A stretch of 64,000 nt of DNA from Gossypium raimondii (Eukaryota; Streptophyta; Magnoliopsida; Malvales; Malvaceae), in assembly GCF_025698545.1 (NCBI RefSeq), contig NC_068567.1:6572001-6636000 (forward strand), in the 5' to 3' direction. The notes beneath the pieces are model-generated. The model saw nothing but the letters and a program-made list of their open reading frames with translations. It was not told the origin of the DNA and made no database searches. The translations under genes were made by a program, and so were the position numbers. The stretch's first letter is position 1; the number at the start of each line of letters is the position of its first letter. Positions 11,785 to 23,363 of the stretch are shown piece after piece.

Positions 11785-12161
11785 CACTCGGATCTTGAGA
11801 TCTCTATTTGGTCGACCGTTCCTTAAATGCAGCTAGTACTAAAATTGATGTTCAAGTGGAACTCTCACGATGGAGTTTGATGGGAGATCGTAAAGTTTAA
11901 TGTCTCGACGCCATTAGCCATCCAAGCGAAATCTTGGCGTAAATCGTATCGATATAATTGACTCTTTGGTGGAAGAAAATTTTCAGTCAATTTATGGAGA
12001 TAATTACGAACTTGATGAAATTGAATTTGTTAATGAGTTATTATCTCCAAATACTAAAGCTGTTACCTTACATTGTCAGGAACGAGTTGGAGTTAGAACC
12101 CACGGAAAGGCAAGGAAATTAAACATTCAAGAGTTAAAAGAAATTGCAATGATGCCTACGA
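11785..12161 (+). pseudogene. Residual pol around the large internal deletion
   Basis: Frames are broken. A readable piece at 11966-12060 (VEENFQSIYGDNYELDEIEF) resembles the linker between protease and RT. RT, RNase H and the integrase core, normally about 3 kb, are absent between here and the integrase tail. Confidence 0.5.
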
Positions 12162-12500
12162 GAATGCTCGCATTTATAAAGACAAGACAAAGTTGTTTCA
12201 CGATAAGAGAATAGCTCAGAAGCATTTTTCGGTAGGACAAAAAGTTTTACTTTATAACTCCGTGTTAAAGTTATTCTCGAGTAAGCTTCGATCACGATGG
12301 CAAGGACATTTTATTGTTACTAAAGTGTTCACACATGGAGCGATTGAAATAGAGTGAAGAATCTGGAAAGCGGTTCGTAGTCAATGGCCGTGGTTGAAGC
12401 CATTTTATGAGAATTTTCAAGCCCCACGGTTAAGAAAATCTATTTGGAACCACCATAGAACCAATAACGGCGTCGAGCTAACGACGTTAAACAAGCGCTT
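12162..12500 (+). pseudogene. Athila-like integrase C-terminal remnant
   Basis: Reads [27 protein letters not shown] and [16 protein letters not shown], typical of the Ty3/Gypsy integrase C-terminal (GPY/F-like) end, then a stop at 12355-12357 and a frameshift before the final KPFYENFQAPRL. It is followed by the GTTGGGAGGCAACCCA hairpin at about 12500-12516 seen after pol in such elements. Confidence 0.7.
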
Positions 12501-12517
12501 GTTGGGAGGCAACCCAA

Positions 12518-12520
<3 letters not shown>

Positions 12521-12566
<46 letters not shown>
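12521..12566. repeat. (ATT)n microsatellite
   Basis: About 15 triplets directly after the GTTGGGAGGCAACCCA motif in the Athila-like 3' untranslated region. Confidence 0.9.
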
Positions 12567-12567
<1 letters not shown>

Positions 12568-12569
12568 TT

Positions 12570-13939
12570 TCTTTACTTTATTTATTACTTTATTTTATTA
12601 TTTATTACCTATTTGGATATTAATCAATTTTTCTTATTTTGCTTAGAAAAAAAATGAAGCAAACCGTTAAGCAACACTTAAAGCGCATTAAGGCCTGACT
12701 TGAAACCTTTGGCCAGCAACTGACCAAGCTCATTGCCATCATTTGTGATCACATGGGAGTTTTCTAAACTTTTCTACCTATTTATTTCTTTTCGTCCACA
12801 TTGAGGACAATGTGCTTTCGATGGGGGAGGTACTCTTCGTTATTACTATCATTTTCTGCTTTGTGATTTTGGTTATTGTTCTTTGTTCTTTGTGATTATT
12901 TTTGGTGGTGTTTACGCTTGAGGCTTTATTTTGTCCATATTTTTTTTTGGAATCTCCGCCTCTTTTCATGCCCAAGATTTTTACCAAGAATTGCCTCTTG
13001 TTTGATCTACAAGCATGATTATTGTTTTACGAGAAAATTACGAATTTTTCATAATTGATGCCATCTCCTTTGTTTTATTTTTATTAGAGTAAAAATAATT
13101 GTGATTCATAAAGTTAACTTTATCTTGCTTTTCGTAAAATTGATCAAGTTTAAATACAAAGTGGACACTTAATATGTTTGCATGCTAAAATATGTTGATG
13201 ACTATTAAGGTAATTACAAAAACTTATTTTTGACACTTGATTATTATTATTTTTTCTCTAAAGTCCTCAAAAAAAAAGTTATTATTAATGTCATTTAATG
13301 TTTCCGTGGTTATGAGTGCAGCTTAAAAACGTGACTGACTGAGTAACCGAGGTAGGTTGCTTGGGTTGTCATCATATTTCGCGTCAAAATGTTGTGTGAC
13401 GTGTTAGATAAAACTCCGCTAACCGGAATTAATTTTTAAGAACATGTTGAAATTTGAAATAACTAGGGAGGGTGCTTGGTGTCATCTTTCTTAGCGTCAA
13501 AAGGTTTGATGTGTTCTTAAGAAAAATTATAATAAATTAGGAGTTTTTCAATGAATAAAGGGGTGGGGTGCTTGGCTGTTATCTCTCTTCGCGTCAAAAG
13601 GTTCAGTATATTCCTAAAGCATAACAAAAAACAAAAAAAAACAAAAAAAAAAAAAAAAATAATTTGGGGACTAAAGGAGGAAACAAATAGGGTGTCTTCG
13701 TAGGTTTGGTAATTTACCTAATTTTCATTAAATAATTCAAGTTGATTCTAATTTTTGCGTGTATTAATTAGAAATCTTTTTCATTTTACTTAAAGCAAGC
13801 TTAGGGTTCTCTTTATTTTCATATGCATTTTGGTGATTTTATAAAACTTTGGAGTTGTATTTCTTTTATGGCGAGAATCTAACTTTCACAGTGAGATAGG
13901 AACCATACTTGAGGGCAAGCATGGGCAAAGTAGGGGATT
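12570..13939 (+). other. Athila-like 3' untranslated region with internal near-repeats
   Basis: Non-coding. The phrase TGCTTGG...ATC(T)...GCGTCAAAAGGTT recurs at about 13360, 13480 and 13575. A polyA/CA tract lies at 13628-13660. The polypurine tract just before LTR2 reads GTAGGGGA (13930-13937). Confidence 0.6.
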
Positions 13940-15267
13940 TGATAACACTCTAGAATAACGTATTTTATGTATTAATTATGTATTTATTTCGAGTATGATC
14001 CTGCTAATTTGAGCTATTTATGATCTTTTATCTCATAGGGACTAAATTTGAGGCAAAAGTGAAATTAAGGGCCAAAAGCGTGAATTTAGAGATAAAATGG
14101 GCCAATGTGCGACACAAGGAAAAATTGGTGCCAAAAGTGCAAGCATGGAGGACACAAGGGTTGAAATGCAAAAAGAAGAGATTTTATTTTATTAAACTCT
14201 ATTTTAATTATATTAGGATAATTAATATTGAGATAATTATTAAGGATTATTTTTAGGATTTTATTTTATCTTTATTTATCTTCAATTAAATGTATTTATC
14301 TTTTAGAAATTTAAGTAGAATTAGAATATCTCCCCTAGCACTATAAATAGGGGGTGAAGTGACTCAAAAGGGGAGCCCATCTTTTTCTTTTTCTGTAAAC
14401 ATTGTCTCCCCAAAAGTCTAGGCTTTTGTTCTTTTCATATTTTCTTTCAATAAAATCTTTATTTTTATTTTATTTATTTTCTTTTCTACCACAACCATGA
14501 GCCACTAAATCCATCTAGCCGAAGGTTGTCAAAAATCCCCAAAAAGGTTCTTGAGGCTTAGAATCCGTACTTAGCCTTCTCGCTGAGTATTCATCGTTTC
14601 TCACTTTTCTGAGGTGGCGCTTCGTCCAAGTCCCTTAAAGTAAGCTTTTCAACATATGCAAAGGCGGCGCTTTGTATGTTTTGGGAAGGTTGCACAGTCG
14701 ATTCGTTAGCTTACTGCGTCAGAGGTTGGCGAGCCCAAGAGACAAAATGGCGTGGGATTCGCCATTGAGAAGCGTTGATCTAGCATAAGCCGATCCCACA
14801 GAAGCGATTGTTAGCTAGAGTCAGGTTCCACCAAATCGTAGTCTAAATCATTGGAGCTGGTGGTCGTAGGCGTCCTCTTCCACTATAACTGGCTTATTTG
14901 GTTTGGGAAGGATCATCTAAAAGCCGAGGATTGAACCCAAGGCGAAACGAGTCAACTGGAGGCTGGAATTTCCCATAAGAATTTTCTTTCTCTTAACTTT
15001 ATTTTTAATTTCTCGAATTTTCAATTCAATATTCTTAATTCTGTTTTTATTTTATTTTTCGTTTCTAGATCCAACAATTTAATTCTGCTATTGTTTTTAT
15101 TTTTTTCAGGAACGCAGGTTGTCTTGGGCAAGACTCTTTTGGGATATCACGGAACAAGATATTTTGCAAGTCCAGATCCACGAGGATTTGACCCTACTTC
15201 CCTTTTACTATTCTTTTCATTATTTATTAGGGATAGGATATTTTTGGTGCTTCCAACGACCGCATCA
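13940..15267 (+). repeat. Athila-like LTR2 (middle LTR)
   Basis: 1328 bases, same ends as LTR1 and a TATA box at 14342-14349. It is followed by the first bases of the internal region including half of the tRNA-Asp primer site, so it behaves as the 3' LTR of one copy and the 5' LTR of the next. Confidence 0.9.
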
Positions 15268-15405
15268 AATTTTGGCGCCGTTTGATGTGTTCTTAAGAAA
15301 AATTATAATAAATTAGGAGTTTCTTGAAATGAAATGTAAGGGGTGGGGTGCTTGGTCGTTATCTCTCTTAGCGTCAAAAGGTTCAAGATATTCCTAAAGC
15401 ATAAC

Positions 15406-15436
<31 letters not shown>

Positions 15437-15713
15437 ATTTGGGGACTAAAGGAGGAAACAAATAGGGTGTCTTGGTAGGTTTGGTAATTTACCTAATTTT
15501 CATTAAATAATTCAAGTTGATTCTAATTTTTGCGTGTATTAATTGGAAATCTTTTCTGCTTTTACTTAAAGCAAGCTTAGGGTTCTCTTTATTATTCATA
15601 TGCATTTTGGTGATTTTATAAAACTTTGGAGTTGTATTTCTTTTATGGCGAATCTAACTTTCACAAGAGATAGGAACCATACTTGAGGGCAAGCATGGGC
15701 TAAGTAGGGGATT
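15268..15713 (+). other. Collapsed second internal region
   Basis: Starts with the primer-site stub TTTTGGCGCCGTT, then jumps directly to sequence equivalent to 13504 onward (TTTGATGTGTTCTTAAG). About 3.85 kb of the internal region is missing relative to the first copy. The join shares GTT, so a microhomology deletion or template switch is likely. A poly(A) run of about 28 lies near 15407-15434. Confidence 0.85.
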
Positions 15714-17026
15714 TGATAACACTCTAGAATAACGTATTTTATGTATTAATTATGTATTTATTCGAGTATGATCCTGCTAATTTGAGCTATTTATGATCTT
15801 TTATCTCATAGGGACTAAATTTGAGGCAAAAGTGAAATTAAGGGCCAAAAGCGTGAATTTAGAGATAAAATGGGCCAATGTGCGACACAAGGAAAAGTTG
15901 GTGCCAAAAGTGCAAGCATGGAGGACACAAGGGTTGAAATGCAAAAAGAAGAGATTTTATTTTATTAAACTCTATTTTAATTATATTAGGATAATTAATA
16001 TTGAGATAATTATTAAGGATTATTTTTAGGATTTTATTTTATATTTATTTATCTTCAATTAAATGTATTTATCTTTTAGGAATTTAAGTAGAATTAGAAT
16101 ATCTCCCCTAGCACTATAAATAGGGGGTGAAGTGACTCAAAAGGGGAGCCCATCTTTTTCTTTTCTGTAAACACTGTCTCCCCAAAAGTCTAGGCTTTTG
16201 TTCTTTTCATATTTTCTTTCAATAAAATCTTTATTTTATTTTATTTATTTTCTTTTTACCACAACCATAAGCCACTAAATCCATCTAGCGAAGGTTGTCA
16301 AAATCCCCAAAAGGTTCTTGAGGCTTAGAATCAGTACTTAGCCTTCTCATTGAGTATTCATCGTTTCTCACTTTACTGGTGGCGCTTCCGTCCAAGTCCC
16401 TTAAGTAAGTTTTCAACATATGCAAAGGCGGGCGCTTTGTATGTTTTAGGAAGGTTGCCAGTCGGTTCGTTAGATTCTGCGTCGAGGTTGGCGAGCCCAA
16501 GAGACAAAATGGCGTGGGATTCGCCATTGAGAAGCGTTGATCTAGCATAAGCCGATCCACGAAGCGATTGTTAGCTAGAGTCGAGTTCCACCAAATCGTA
16601 GTCTAAATCATTGGAGCTGGTGGTCGTGGCGTCCTCTTCCACTATAAGCGGCTTATTTGGTTTGGGAAGGATCATCTAAAAGCCGAGGATTGAACCCAAG
16701 GCGGAACGAGACAACTGGAGGCTGGAATTTCCCATACAAATTTTCTTTCTCTTAACTTTATTTTTAATTTCTCGAATTTTCAATTCAATATTCTTAATTC
16801 TGTTTTTATTTTATTTTTCGTTTCTAGATCCAACAATTTAATTCTGCTATTGTTTTTATTTTTTTCAGGAACGCAGGTTGTCTTGGGCAAGACTCTGCCT
16901 GGGATATCACGGAACAAGATATTTTGCAAGTCCAGTCCCTGAGGATTTGACCCTACTTCCCTTTTACTATTCTTTTCATTATTTATTAGGGATAGGATAT
17001 TTTTGGTGCTTCCAACGACCGCATCA
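15714..17026 (+). repeat. Athila-like LTR3
   Basis: 1313 bases, TG...CA bounded, TATA box at 16115-16122, followed by the right CTTTT duplication. Confidence 0.9.
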
Positions 17027-17031
17027 CTTTT
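17027..17031. repeat. Target-site duplication CTTTT (right) of nested element
   Basis: Pairs with 8309-8313. Confidence 0.95.
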
Positions 17032-17140
17032 CCATTAGTTTTGGGTCTGGGTTAGGAATTAGCTATTGGGCCCGTTTATTGGGCCTGCTGTTGTATTTAT
17101 ATTTGTTATTGGTAGGGCCGGGCATAAATTGGGCCCTACA
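17032..17140 (-). repeat. 3' LTR of the Tat-like element, second part
   Basis: Continues the LTR cut at 8313 and ends GGGCCCTACA, which on the minus strand is the LTR start TGTAGGGCCC. It matches 25487-25595. Confidence 0.9.
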
Positions 17141-17160
17141 GCTGCCCCTGTTTTCTCGTT
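17141..17160 (-). other. Polypurine tract of the Tat-like element
   Basis: On the minus strand it reads GAGAAAACAGGGGCAGC immediately before the LTR start, the expected place and composition for plus-strand DNA priming. Confidence 0.65.
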
Positions 17161-17369
17161 GTCGTGTAACGGGAACAGAGCAAAGACTACAAGGCCCATT
17201 TGTGCCCGGTCTTACTAAGCCTCAACTTCTTCGGTGCTTTTCTTCTTCAAGTAGCCTCGTTCCTTCTTACTGCATCTTTAGAGGTATAGGAACTGATGCT
17301 TCGATCTACTCCATTGCAATGTAGGGGAGATAGGATTCATATGTTCTAGCTTCTCGAAAGAACAAAATT

Positions 17370-17985
17370 TGCTATCTTTAATCTGCTCCACTGCAACTTC
17401 AGGGAGATAAGACTTATAGCTTCAACTTGTTCTGGTACAAATTCAAGGAGATAGGATTAGTTTGTTCTGTCTGCTCCACTGTAACTTCAGGGAGATAAGA
17501 CTAGATGCGATCTGCCCTCTGCAACTTCAGAGAGATAAGATCTGTGGTTTCAATCTGTTCTACTGCAACTTCAGGGAGATAGGATTATTGGCTTTAACCT
17601 GCTCCACTGCAACTTCAGGGAGATAAGATTTGCCATCTTCAGTCTGCCCCACTTCAACTTTGATCTACTTCGCTGCCTAGGGAGATAAGATCTGTAATCT
17701 TCAATCTATTCCACTGTTGCCCAGGGAGATAGAATTACTGGCTTCAATGTACTCCACTGTAACCTCAGGGAGGTAAAATCGCCATCTTGATCTACTCCAC
17801 TCATCTCAGGAGATAAGATCTGTAATCTTCAATCTATTCCACTGCTGCCCAGGTAGATAGAATTACTGGCTTCAATGTACTCCACTGTAACCTCAGGGAG
17901 GTAAAATCCGCCATCCTTGACCCGCTCCACTACTGCTTAGGGAGATAAGATCTGTAATCTTCGATCTACTTCACGCCAATCCATG
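17370..17985 (-). repeat. Degenerate tandem repeats in Tat-like 3' UTR (about 60-bp units)
   Basis: Phrases such as CTGCTCCACTGCAACTTCAG and GGGAGATAAGATCTG recur about ten times with variable spacing. The array passes directly into the tighter 44-45-bp array at 17988. Confidence 0.75.
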
Positions 17986-17987
17986 AA

Positions 17988-18275
17988 GACAAGATCTGCT
18001 TTCTTCGATCTACTTCGCCACCAGTATGGGAAGACAAGATCTGCTATCTTCGATCTACTTCACGCCAATACATGAAGACAAGATCTGTTTTCTTAGATCT
18101 ACTTCATGCCAATACATGAAGACAAGATCTGCTTTCTTCGATCTACTTCGCCACCAGTATAGGAAGACAAGATCTGCTATCTTCGATCTACTTCACGCAA
18201 ATACATAAAGACAAGATCTGCTTTCTTCGATCTACTTCACGCCAATACATGAAGACAAGATCTGCTTTCTTTTTA
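17988..18275 (-). repeat. Regular 44-45-bp tandem array in Tat-like 3' UTR
   Basis: GACAAGATCTGCT starts at 17988, 18033, 18077, 18121, 18166, 18210 and 18254, giving about 6.5 copies. Two variants, with CACGCCAATACATGAA or CGCCACCAGTATGGGAA in the middle, partly alternate, which suggests a higher-order unit of about 89 bases. Confidence 0.9.
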
Positions 18276-19540
18276 ACCTGCTCCACTATTACTCAGGGAA
18301 ATAAGACTTATGATTTCACCGATCTGCTCTCTGTGGAACATGACCTGTATGATTCATTTTATGAACCTAATTATGCCTAGTGATTAGGATGTCATGATCA
18401 AAATGAATCAAATGCCCCTAACTAGACATGTATGAATGACATTTGAATGAATGCAGAATGTTATTTTTTCGAGAATGATCCCGCTTAGGTTGTCATTATT
18501 CGAAGTTTATTAAGGCTTTAACACTGACGTGCTGCAACGCATTCTTGCTTGACCGGCTTTTCTTCAATCCTCTCCTATCGTAATTCAAGGATACAGGATT
18601 TAAATCTTTCCGGTCTCTTACATCATTCCCAAGGTGTCGTACCAAAGGCTCATGCGTAAATGAAGGCTCTCTTCTCCGAGGCAACCTCTTCCTATTGCCT
18701 GGTGATTATTGCTTGCTTGTTTATTTAAGCTTTGTCATCAACATGACCTTCTTGTCCCTTTGTTCAATCAATGTTTTTGACAACAAAATCTAAAGAGAAA
18801 GACCAAATTTAGACACTTCTTCTCAAATTTCCAACCTTTGAATTTGGTGTGTTCTAAACAATATTCCTGTTTCAGGTTCCTATATTATTTAGAAACTTTT
18901 CAGAGTAATATGCAAAACTTCTTTTGTAAAAGTTTTATTAGTCCATTCATCATTATTCTAATGCAACATGCTTGCAAGAGATCATAAAAATGGGTAGAAA
19001 TAGAATTGATTTAAAGCATGGCTCTGAAATGAATAGATTATCAAAGATAATAAAGAAATTGATTTAGGAATGCGTATCTTGGCAATGAATGAAGTGTTCC
19101 AAGAATAACCAAAAATGGTATAAGGAGTAGGTGCCCCAAATATCACAGCTTGAACTTCTCTGTATCGACTTTTTGAAGACCATTCTGAGTTTAACATGTG
19201 TTTAGGAGATCTATAGTACTTTGTCGATGCCCCAAGATGTCGCCTACCCTTTCCTGTTGATTCAGGTATAGCAAGGCCATTGTATGCCCCACTCTGAACG
19301 GTTTTTGAGCTGCTCCGATTACCTCTTGCCCCTTTTTGATCAATATTTGAGCCGCCCTTTTCGGGTTTTCAACTCAAATCCCCTTTGGTCTAAAGCGCCC
19401 TTTGCGGGTTTTCACCTTGGCCTCTCATTTTCTTTTCTTTTTCCATTTTTCATTTCTCATTTTCATTTTTTCATTTTTTCATTTCATTATTTTTACGACT
19501 CAAAGTGTCCCTTTGCGGGTTTTCTACCTCAGTCATCTCC
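18276..19540 (-). other. Tat-like 3' region between integrase and tandem arrays
   Basis: No intact gene. CCCTTT(T/G)CGGGTTTTC recurs near 19350, 19395 and 19508. On the minus strand it reads GAAAACCCGCAAAGGG, a short repeated piece following the integrase remnant. A T/C-rich stretch lies at 19430-19490. Confidence 0.5.
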
Positions 19541-19960
19541 TTCTTTAAGCGGAGTATTTCCTGACTGAATCTGAGTTTACAGGACTTATCATCCATCTTG
19601 CTCAAAATCAAAGCTCCTTTGGAAAAGACTATAACCTAAAGTTCTTCCCAATTTGGCATCCGTTATATTTTTTTGTAGAGTGAGGATCTTCTTCAGCATT
19701 AGGTCGCCATCGTGGAATTCTCTGGGACAAACCTTTTACTATAGGCTCGCATCATTTATTTCTTGGTACATTTGACCCTGATGACTAGTTTCTAGCCTTT
19801 TTCTTCAACTAGGTTCAACTAGTCATATCGGGATTGGATCTTCATCCTACTTTAGCTCAGCCAAAACTCGAAGAGAAAGAATTTTAACTTTAATAAAAAA
19901 TGTGATAAACTGGAAAGAGTGGCATTGCCCTGGTAGAGTTTTCATTGCTCCATTCATGAT
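19540..19960 (-). pseudogene. Tat-like integrase C-terminal remnant
   Basis: Several minus-strand frames give fragments: LNLVEEKG, then KVCPREFHDGDLMLKKIL and FSKGALILSKMDD. These follow the order (R)Y..LN..EEKR, VRPREF..GDLVLKK and FSGGALIL seen in Tat integrase ends. Stops and frameshifts break every segment. The integrase core and all of RT are missing upstream. Confidence 0.6.
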
Positions 19961-20029
19961 ATTCACCTTGAACATACCGCAAATTTCTGATATCGTGCTG
20001 TTGTTCAGATTGCAATGACAGCGCTTAAA

Positions 20030-20335
20030 CCGGGCACATCCTGGTATGACTATGCGAAGGCATCTTTGAATGCTTGAAGTAACTCAACAACGTCTTGCTT
20101 TACTTTTTTGGTCATGCATGTTCCCTCAAGGTCACAGTCTCTATTGTCTCATTTGTTTCTCTTATTGCATTACCATCCTCAACAAGTCAGGAGATAAGCT
20201 ACAATTTATGACATCTTCAAAGTCATGAGATCTCTCTAAACACATGTCTCACTCAAAAGGCGATTTTGAGTTTGTAGCAGCGTCACTCATGTCATTGACA
20301 TTTGGGGACCCATAGTGGGTACCAAAGAATATACA
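20030..20335 (-). pseudogene. Tat-like pol N-terminal remnant (before RT)
   Basis: The minus strand reads MSDAATNSKSPFE, CSLSPDLLRMV and, further on, an LLQ.FKD.FA..YQD(V/M)PG-like end in broken frames. This is the acidic linker that precedes RT in Tat elements. The sequence then passes straight into integrase-tail material, marking the deletion. Confidence 0.5.
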
Positions 20336-20706
20336 AAAGAATGTATGAATAACATGAATAAATGAATGAATGGTTTGGCAGAAAAAATCCAAAAGAATGA
20401 AAAAACGTAAAGAATGAAAGAACATTCGCTCAAAGATGATTGCAATAATGTATTTTATTAAAATAATAATGTTCAGATGTGAGCCTATTTCACAAAGAAA
20501 TTCTTATTGCTTCTAGGCTAAGCAACAAGTCTGTTCTGAATATTACTCTAACAGACTCTAAATACTCCAGGGGTTTCCTCTGTAGTTCCATTATTTAGAA
20601 CGCCTTTAAGGCGAATATCTAACCAGGACCCTTTTAGTTGTGTCTGCACATATGGTGTCGATGTGAAAATCTCGCCACTTCTCTATACATTGCATTCCCT
20701 CCATTA

Positions 20707-22240
20707 TTAATCATGATTGGGTAGCGGATTTCCTACACTAGATGAGTCACCAAACTTAACAATACCCATATTGATAAGTCTTTCAACTTGCTTTCTGAAG
20801 GCAGTGTAATTCTCAATCGAGTGTCCCGTAACCCCAGCATGGTAGTCACATTGCACGTTCGCATCATACCACTTAGGATACGGAGGTTGTGGAGGTTTTA
20901 AGTAATGAGGAGCAACAACATGCGCATCGAACAAGCTTTGATACAGCTCCTTATATGACATCAGAATTAGTGTGAACTGGAGCTTCTCGGTACTTGGTTT
21001 CATTTTAAATTCTTGTCTTAATGAACCTTGTTGGTTAGTAGCCACCTTTCTTGGCTGACTCACAGTAACTGGTTTAGAGTAACCCATGTTGTTCACCTTA
21101 TTTTCTCTTTTCCTTGAGATTGACCTCTTGTTACTCTTCTCTGCATTAATTTTCCCACTCCTTATGACGCTTTCAATCATTTCACTATTCATGACTATGT
21201 CAGAAAAGCTTTTTGTGGCACTTCCTAATATATGCGTGATGAACGAGGCTTTCAATGTATTTATAAAAAGCATCGTCATTTCTTTCTCTAAGAGCGGTGG
21301 TTGAACTTGGACGGCGACTTCCTTCCATCTTTGTGCGTACTGTCTAAAGCTTTCGCTAAACCCGTCTCCATGTTTTAAGGGTAATTCTATCAGAGTCATG
21401 TACGTCACATGACTATCTTTGTTTCATGAATGCTTGTGCCAAGTCCTCCATGAACCAATCGTAGTGCAGCTCGGTGGACTGTACCACTTAGATGCTGCCC
21501 CTGCTAGGCTATCTTGGAAACAGTGTATTAATAGCTGGTCATTGTTAACGTATCCAGCCATTCGCCTGTAAAACATGGTGATATGAGCCTCTAGGCAAGT
21601 CGTCCCATTGTACTTCTCGAATTTCAGCATCTTAAACTTATGAGAGAGTACCAAATCAGGAACTAAGCTCAGCTCTTTAGCGTCAATCCCACGACAGCTT
21701 TCAGTGACTTCCATCGCCTTGAATTTCTCCTCGAGCCATTTGCACATTTCCTCTAGCTGCTTTGGTAACTCCTCCTTTATTTTTTCCTTTTTAGCCACTT
21801 CATCGAAGTCAGGAATGGCAGAATTAACAGGGTAGTTTTCGGGGTTAGAGCCCAATCTAGCTTGAAAGTTCGAAGCACTAGCCTGGGACTGCTGAGGCCT
21901 GATTGTGACAGTGGGTTTGTGCGGATATTCAGCTTGAGTTCGAACATGTGGAGGAGTAAAGTCTGGAGGATAGAGTGGTTCATCGACATCAGCCATATGA
22001 CCCATTTCCCTTATCACCTCCTCCAGTCAACAGTTTGGTTAGCTTCGCCATCATATCTTCTTGGGATTCTCGCATCTTCTCAGACATATCATGTTGCATC
22101 TTATCTAACCGCTCCTGCACCTGTAGCTGAAGTCGGTCTTGCATCTCCTTCGACCTTTGTTGAATTTTTCCAATCTCGATCCATGTCCTTAATCTTTGCT
22201 CGAATCTTTATGCGGTGTTTGGTTGGTTGGTTGGTTTCGA
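20707..22240 (-). pseudogene. Tat-like gag, broken
   Basis: Read on the minus strand. An N-terminal coiled segment (MQDRLQLQVQERLDKMQ, about 22200-22040) is followed by a frame change near 22017, then a capsid-type domain (KYNGTTCLEAHITMFYRRM; LIHCFQDSLAGAASKWY). Another break near 21420 separates the second half (FSESFRQYAQRWKEVA). The zinc-knuckle-like end CDYHAGVTGHSIENY lies near 20830. The arrangement is that of gag in Tat elements of malvids and grape. At least two frame disruptions make it non-functional. Confidence 0.75.
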
Positions 22241-22244
22241 GTTA

Positions 22245-23340
22245 AGCGAGCAATGATTTTAGTTAATTAGGATCATTTAATAATCTTTGATGCATATGAT
22301 GTAAAGTAATGCAAATGCATGAAATGAAATGCGAAAAGAGACGTTGATTCATGTTTAATTTTTTACTAGAAAACTTTACTAGAAAACAAATCTCTTTACA
22401 TAAAGCGGACATATATATACGGTTTTACCTTCATACTCCAAGTAAAGACATCGACCCTTCAGATATTAAGATACATCTCATGAATTTGATCTCTTTTTTG
22501 TTTGATCTAGGTCATAAATCCTTGCTCATTCACGTTCATTAGCTTCTTTATGAGATTGGGACCTTTGATGACTTTTGAATAAACTTTGACAATTTGGATC
22601 CTCAGGTCATGCAGCAAAGTCGTATACTCCTCTTGTTAGGCTTTTCGTGCCATGTTTTCTTTGGACCACCGTATTATCTTCCACCTTATCAAGAAACCCG
22701 TATTCCATAACAAGCTTTCTAATCTAGTAATCGAACTCAAATCAACATCTCTTTTCTAAGATGAAAATGCAATGCAGTCATGATGTCATGTAATCAAAAC
22801 AAAATAAACCCAAGTCAGTATCATACCAAAAAGATATAATCCAATACAAACATGAAATAGCAAGAACATTTATTCAGGAATCCACTAGGGTTTGGTATAG
22901 CTCTACCTAGGGCAAGTTCCTAAAGCTCACTATATAAGGCTTAGTTTCTAGAGTAAGGGTACCCGAACCAGCAAATTCCTTGATCTTTACCTATTATAGG
23001 CTCATGTGGATCGAGTTCAGTTCAGGGGGATATATTTCCCTATGGCTGCACGGAGATGAAAATCTCACGAAGACATAGGTACGGATGTATCCCGGAAGCG
23101 ATCCACTACCCTGCACGGAGGGGAAAACCTCACGAAGGACTAGTTTCTCGCTCCCACTTAAAGGGGTAAAACGGACCATGCAAGGCAAAATGCAAATACA
23201 GATTAATCGGCTTGGTCCAATCATGCAAACATATCATGATAAAAAAATCAATGAATGCGAAGGGAAATCATGATTTTAAAACAAAACTTGATTTTTCGAT
23301 CACAAGACAAAAATAATCAATTTATGGCTAGACTCTCTAA
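22245..23340 (-). other. Tat-like 5' untranslated leader
   Basis: Lies between the primer site and gag (read right to left). CTGCACGGAG(A/G)...AA(A/C)CTCACGAAG is duplicated at 23047 and 23113. No coding is supported. Confidence 0.55.
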
Positions 23341-23360
23341 GGTCCCCAGTGGAGTCGCCA
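23341..23360 (-). other. Primer binding site, tRNA-Arg type
   Basis: The minus strand TGGCGACTCCACTGGGGACC lies three bases inside the 5' LTR and is the signature primer site of Tat/Ogre elements. It fixes the element orientation as minus. Confidence 0.88.
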
Positions 23361-23363
23361 AAC

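Larger units (their letters stand above)
8314..17026 (+). mobile_element. Athila-like Ty3/Gypsy retrotransposon with three LTRs
   Basis: The layout is LTR1 (8314-9634), internal (9635-13939), LTR2 (13940-15267), a short internal remnant (15268-15713) and LTR3 (15714-17026). LTRs start TGATAACACTC and end CCGCATCA. The primer site just after LTR1 (TGGCGCCGTTGCCGGGGA, 9640-9657) is complementary to the tRNA-Asp 3' end, as used by Athila elements. The internal region has broken gag, a protease motif and the integrase tail but no RT, RNase H or integrase core. One pair of CTTTT duplications flanks the whole array, so the third LTR arose after insertion, probably by unequal crossing-over between LTRs. 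Confidence 0.92.

Noticed and set aside
14020-14256. A 78-residue protein repeated identically at 15793-16029
   Set aside because: Both lie in the same place of LTR2 and LTR3; the identity reflects LTR duplication. LTR1 lacks the start codon.
17141-17324. A plus-strand protein crossing from LTR3 into the Tat-like 3' region
   Set aside because: The frame begins in an LTR, runs through the insertion junction and ends in a 3' UTR, so it cannot be an evolved gene.
17988-18275. A CRISPR-like array (regular 44-45-bp repeats)
   Set aside because: Repeats are contiguous with no unique spacers, lie in a plant retroelement 3' UTR, and grade into a looser tandem array.
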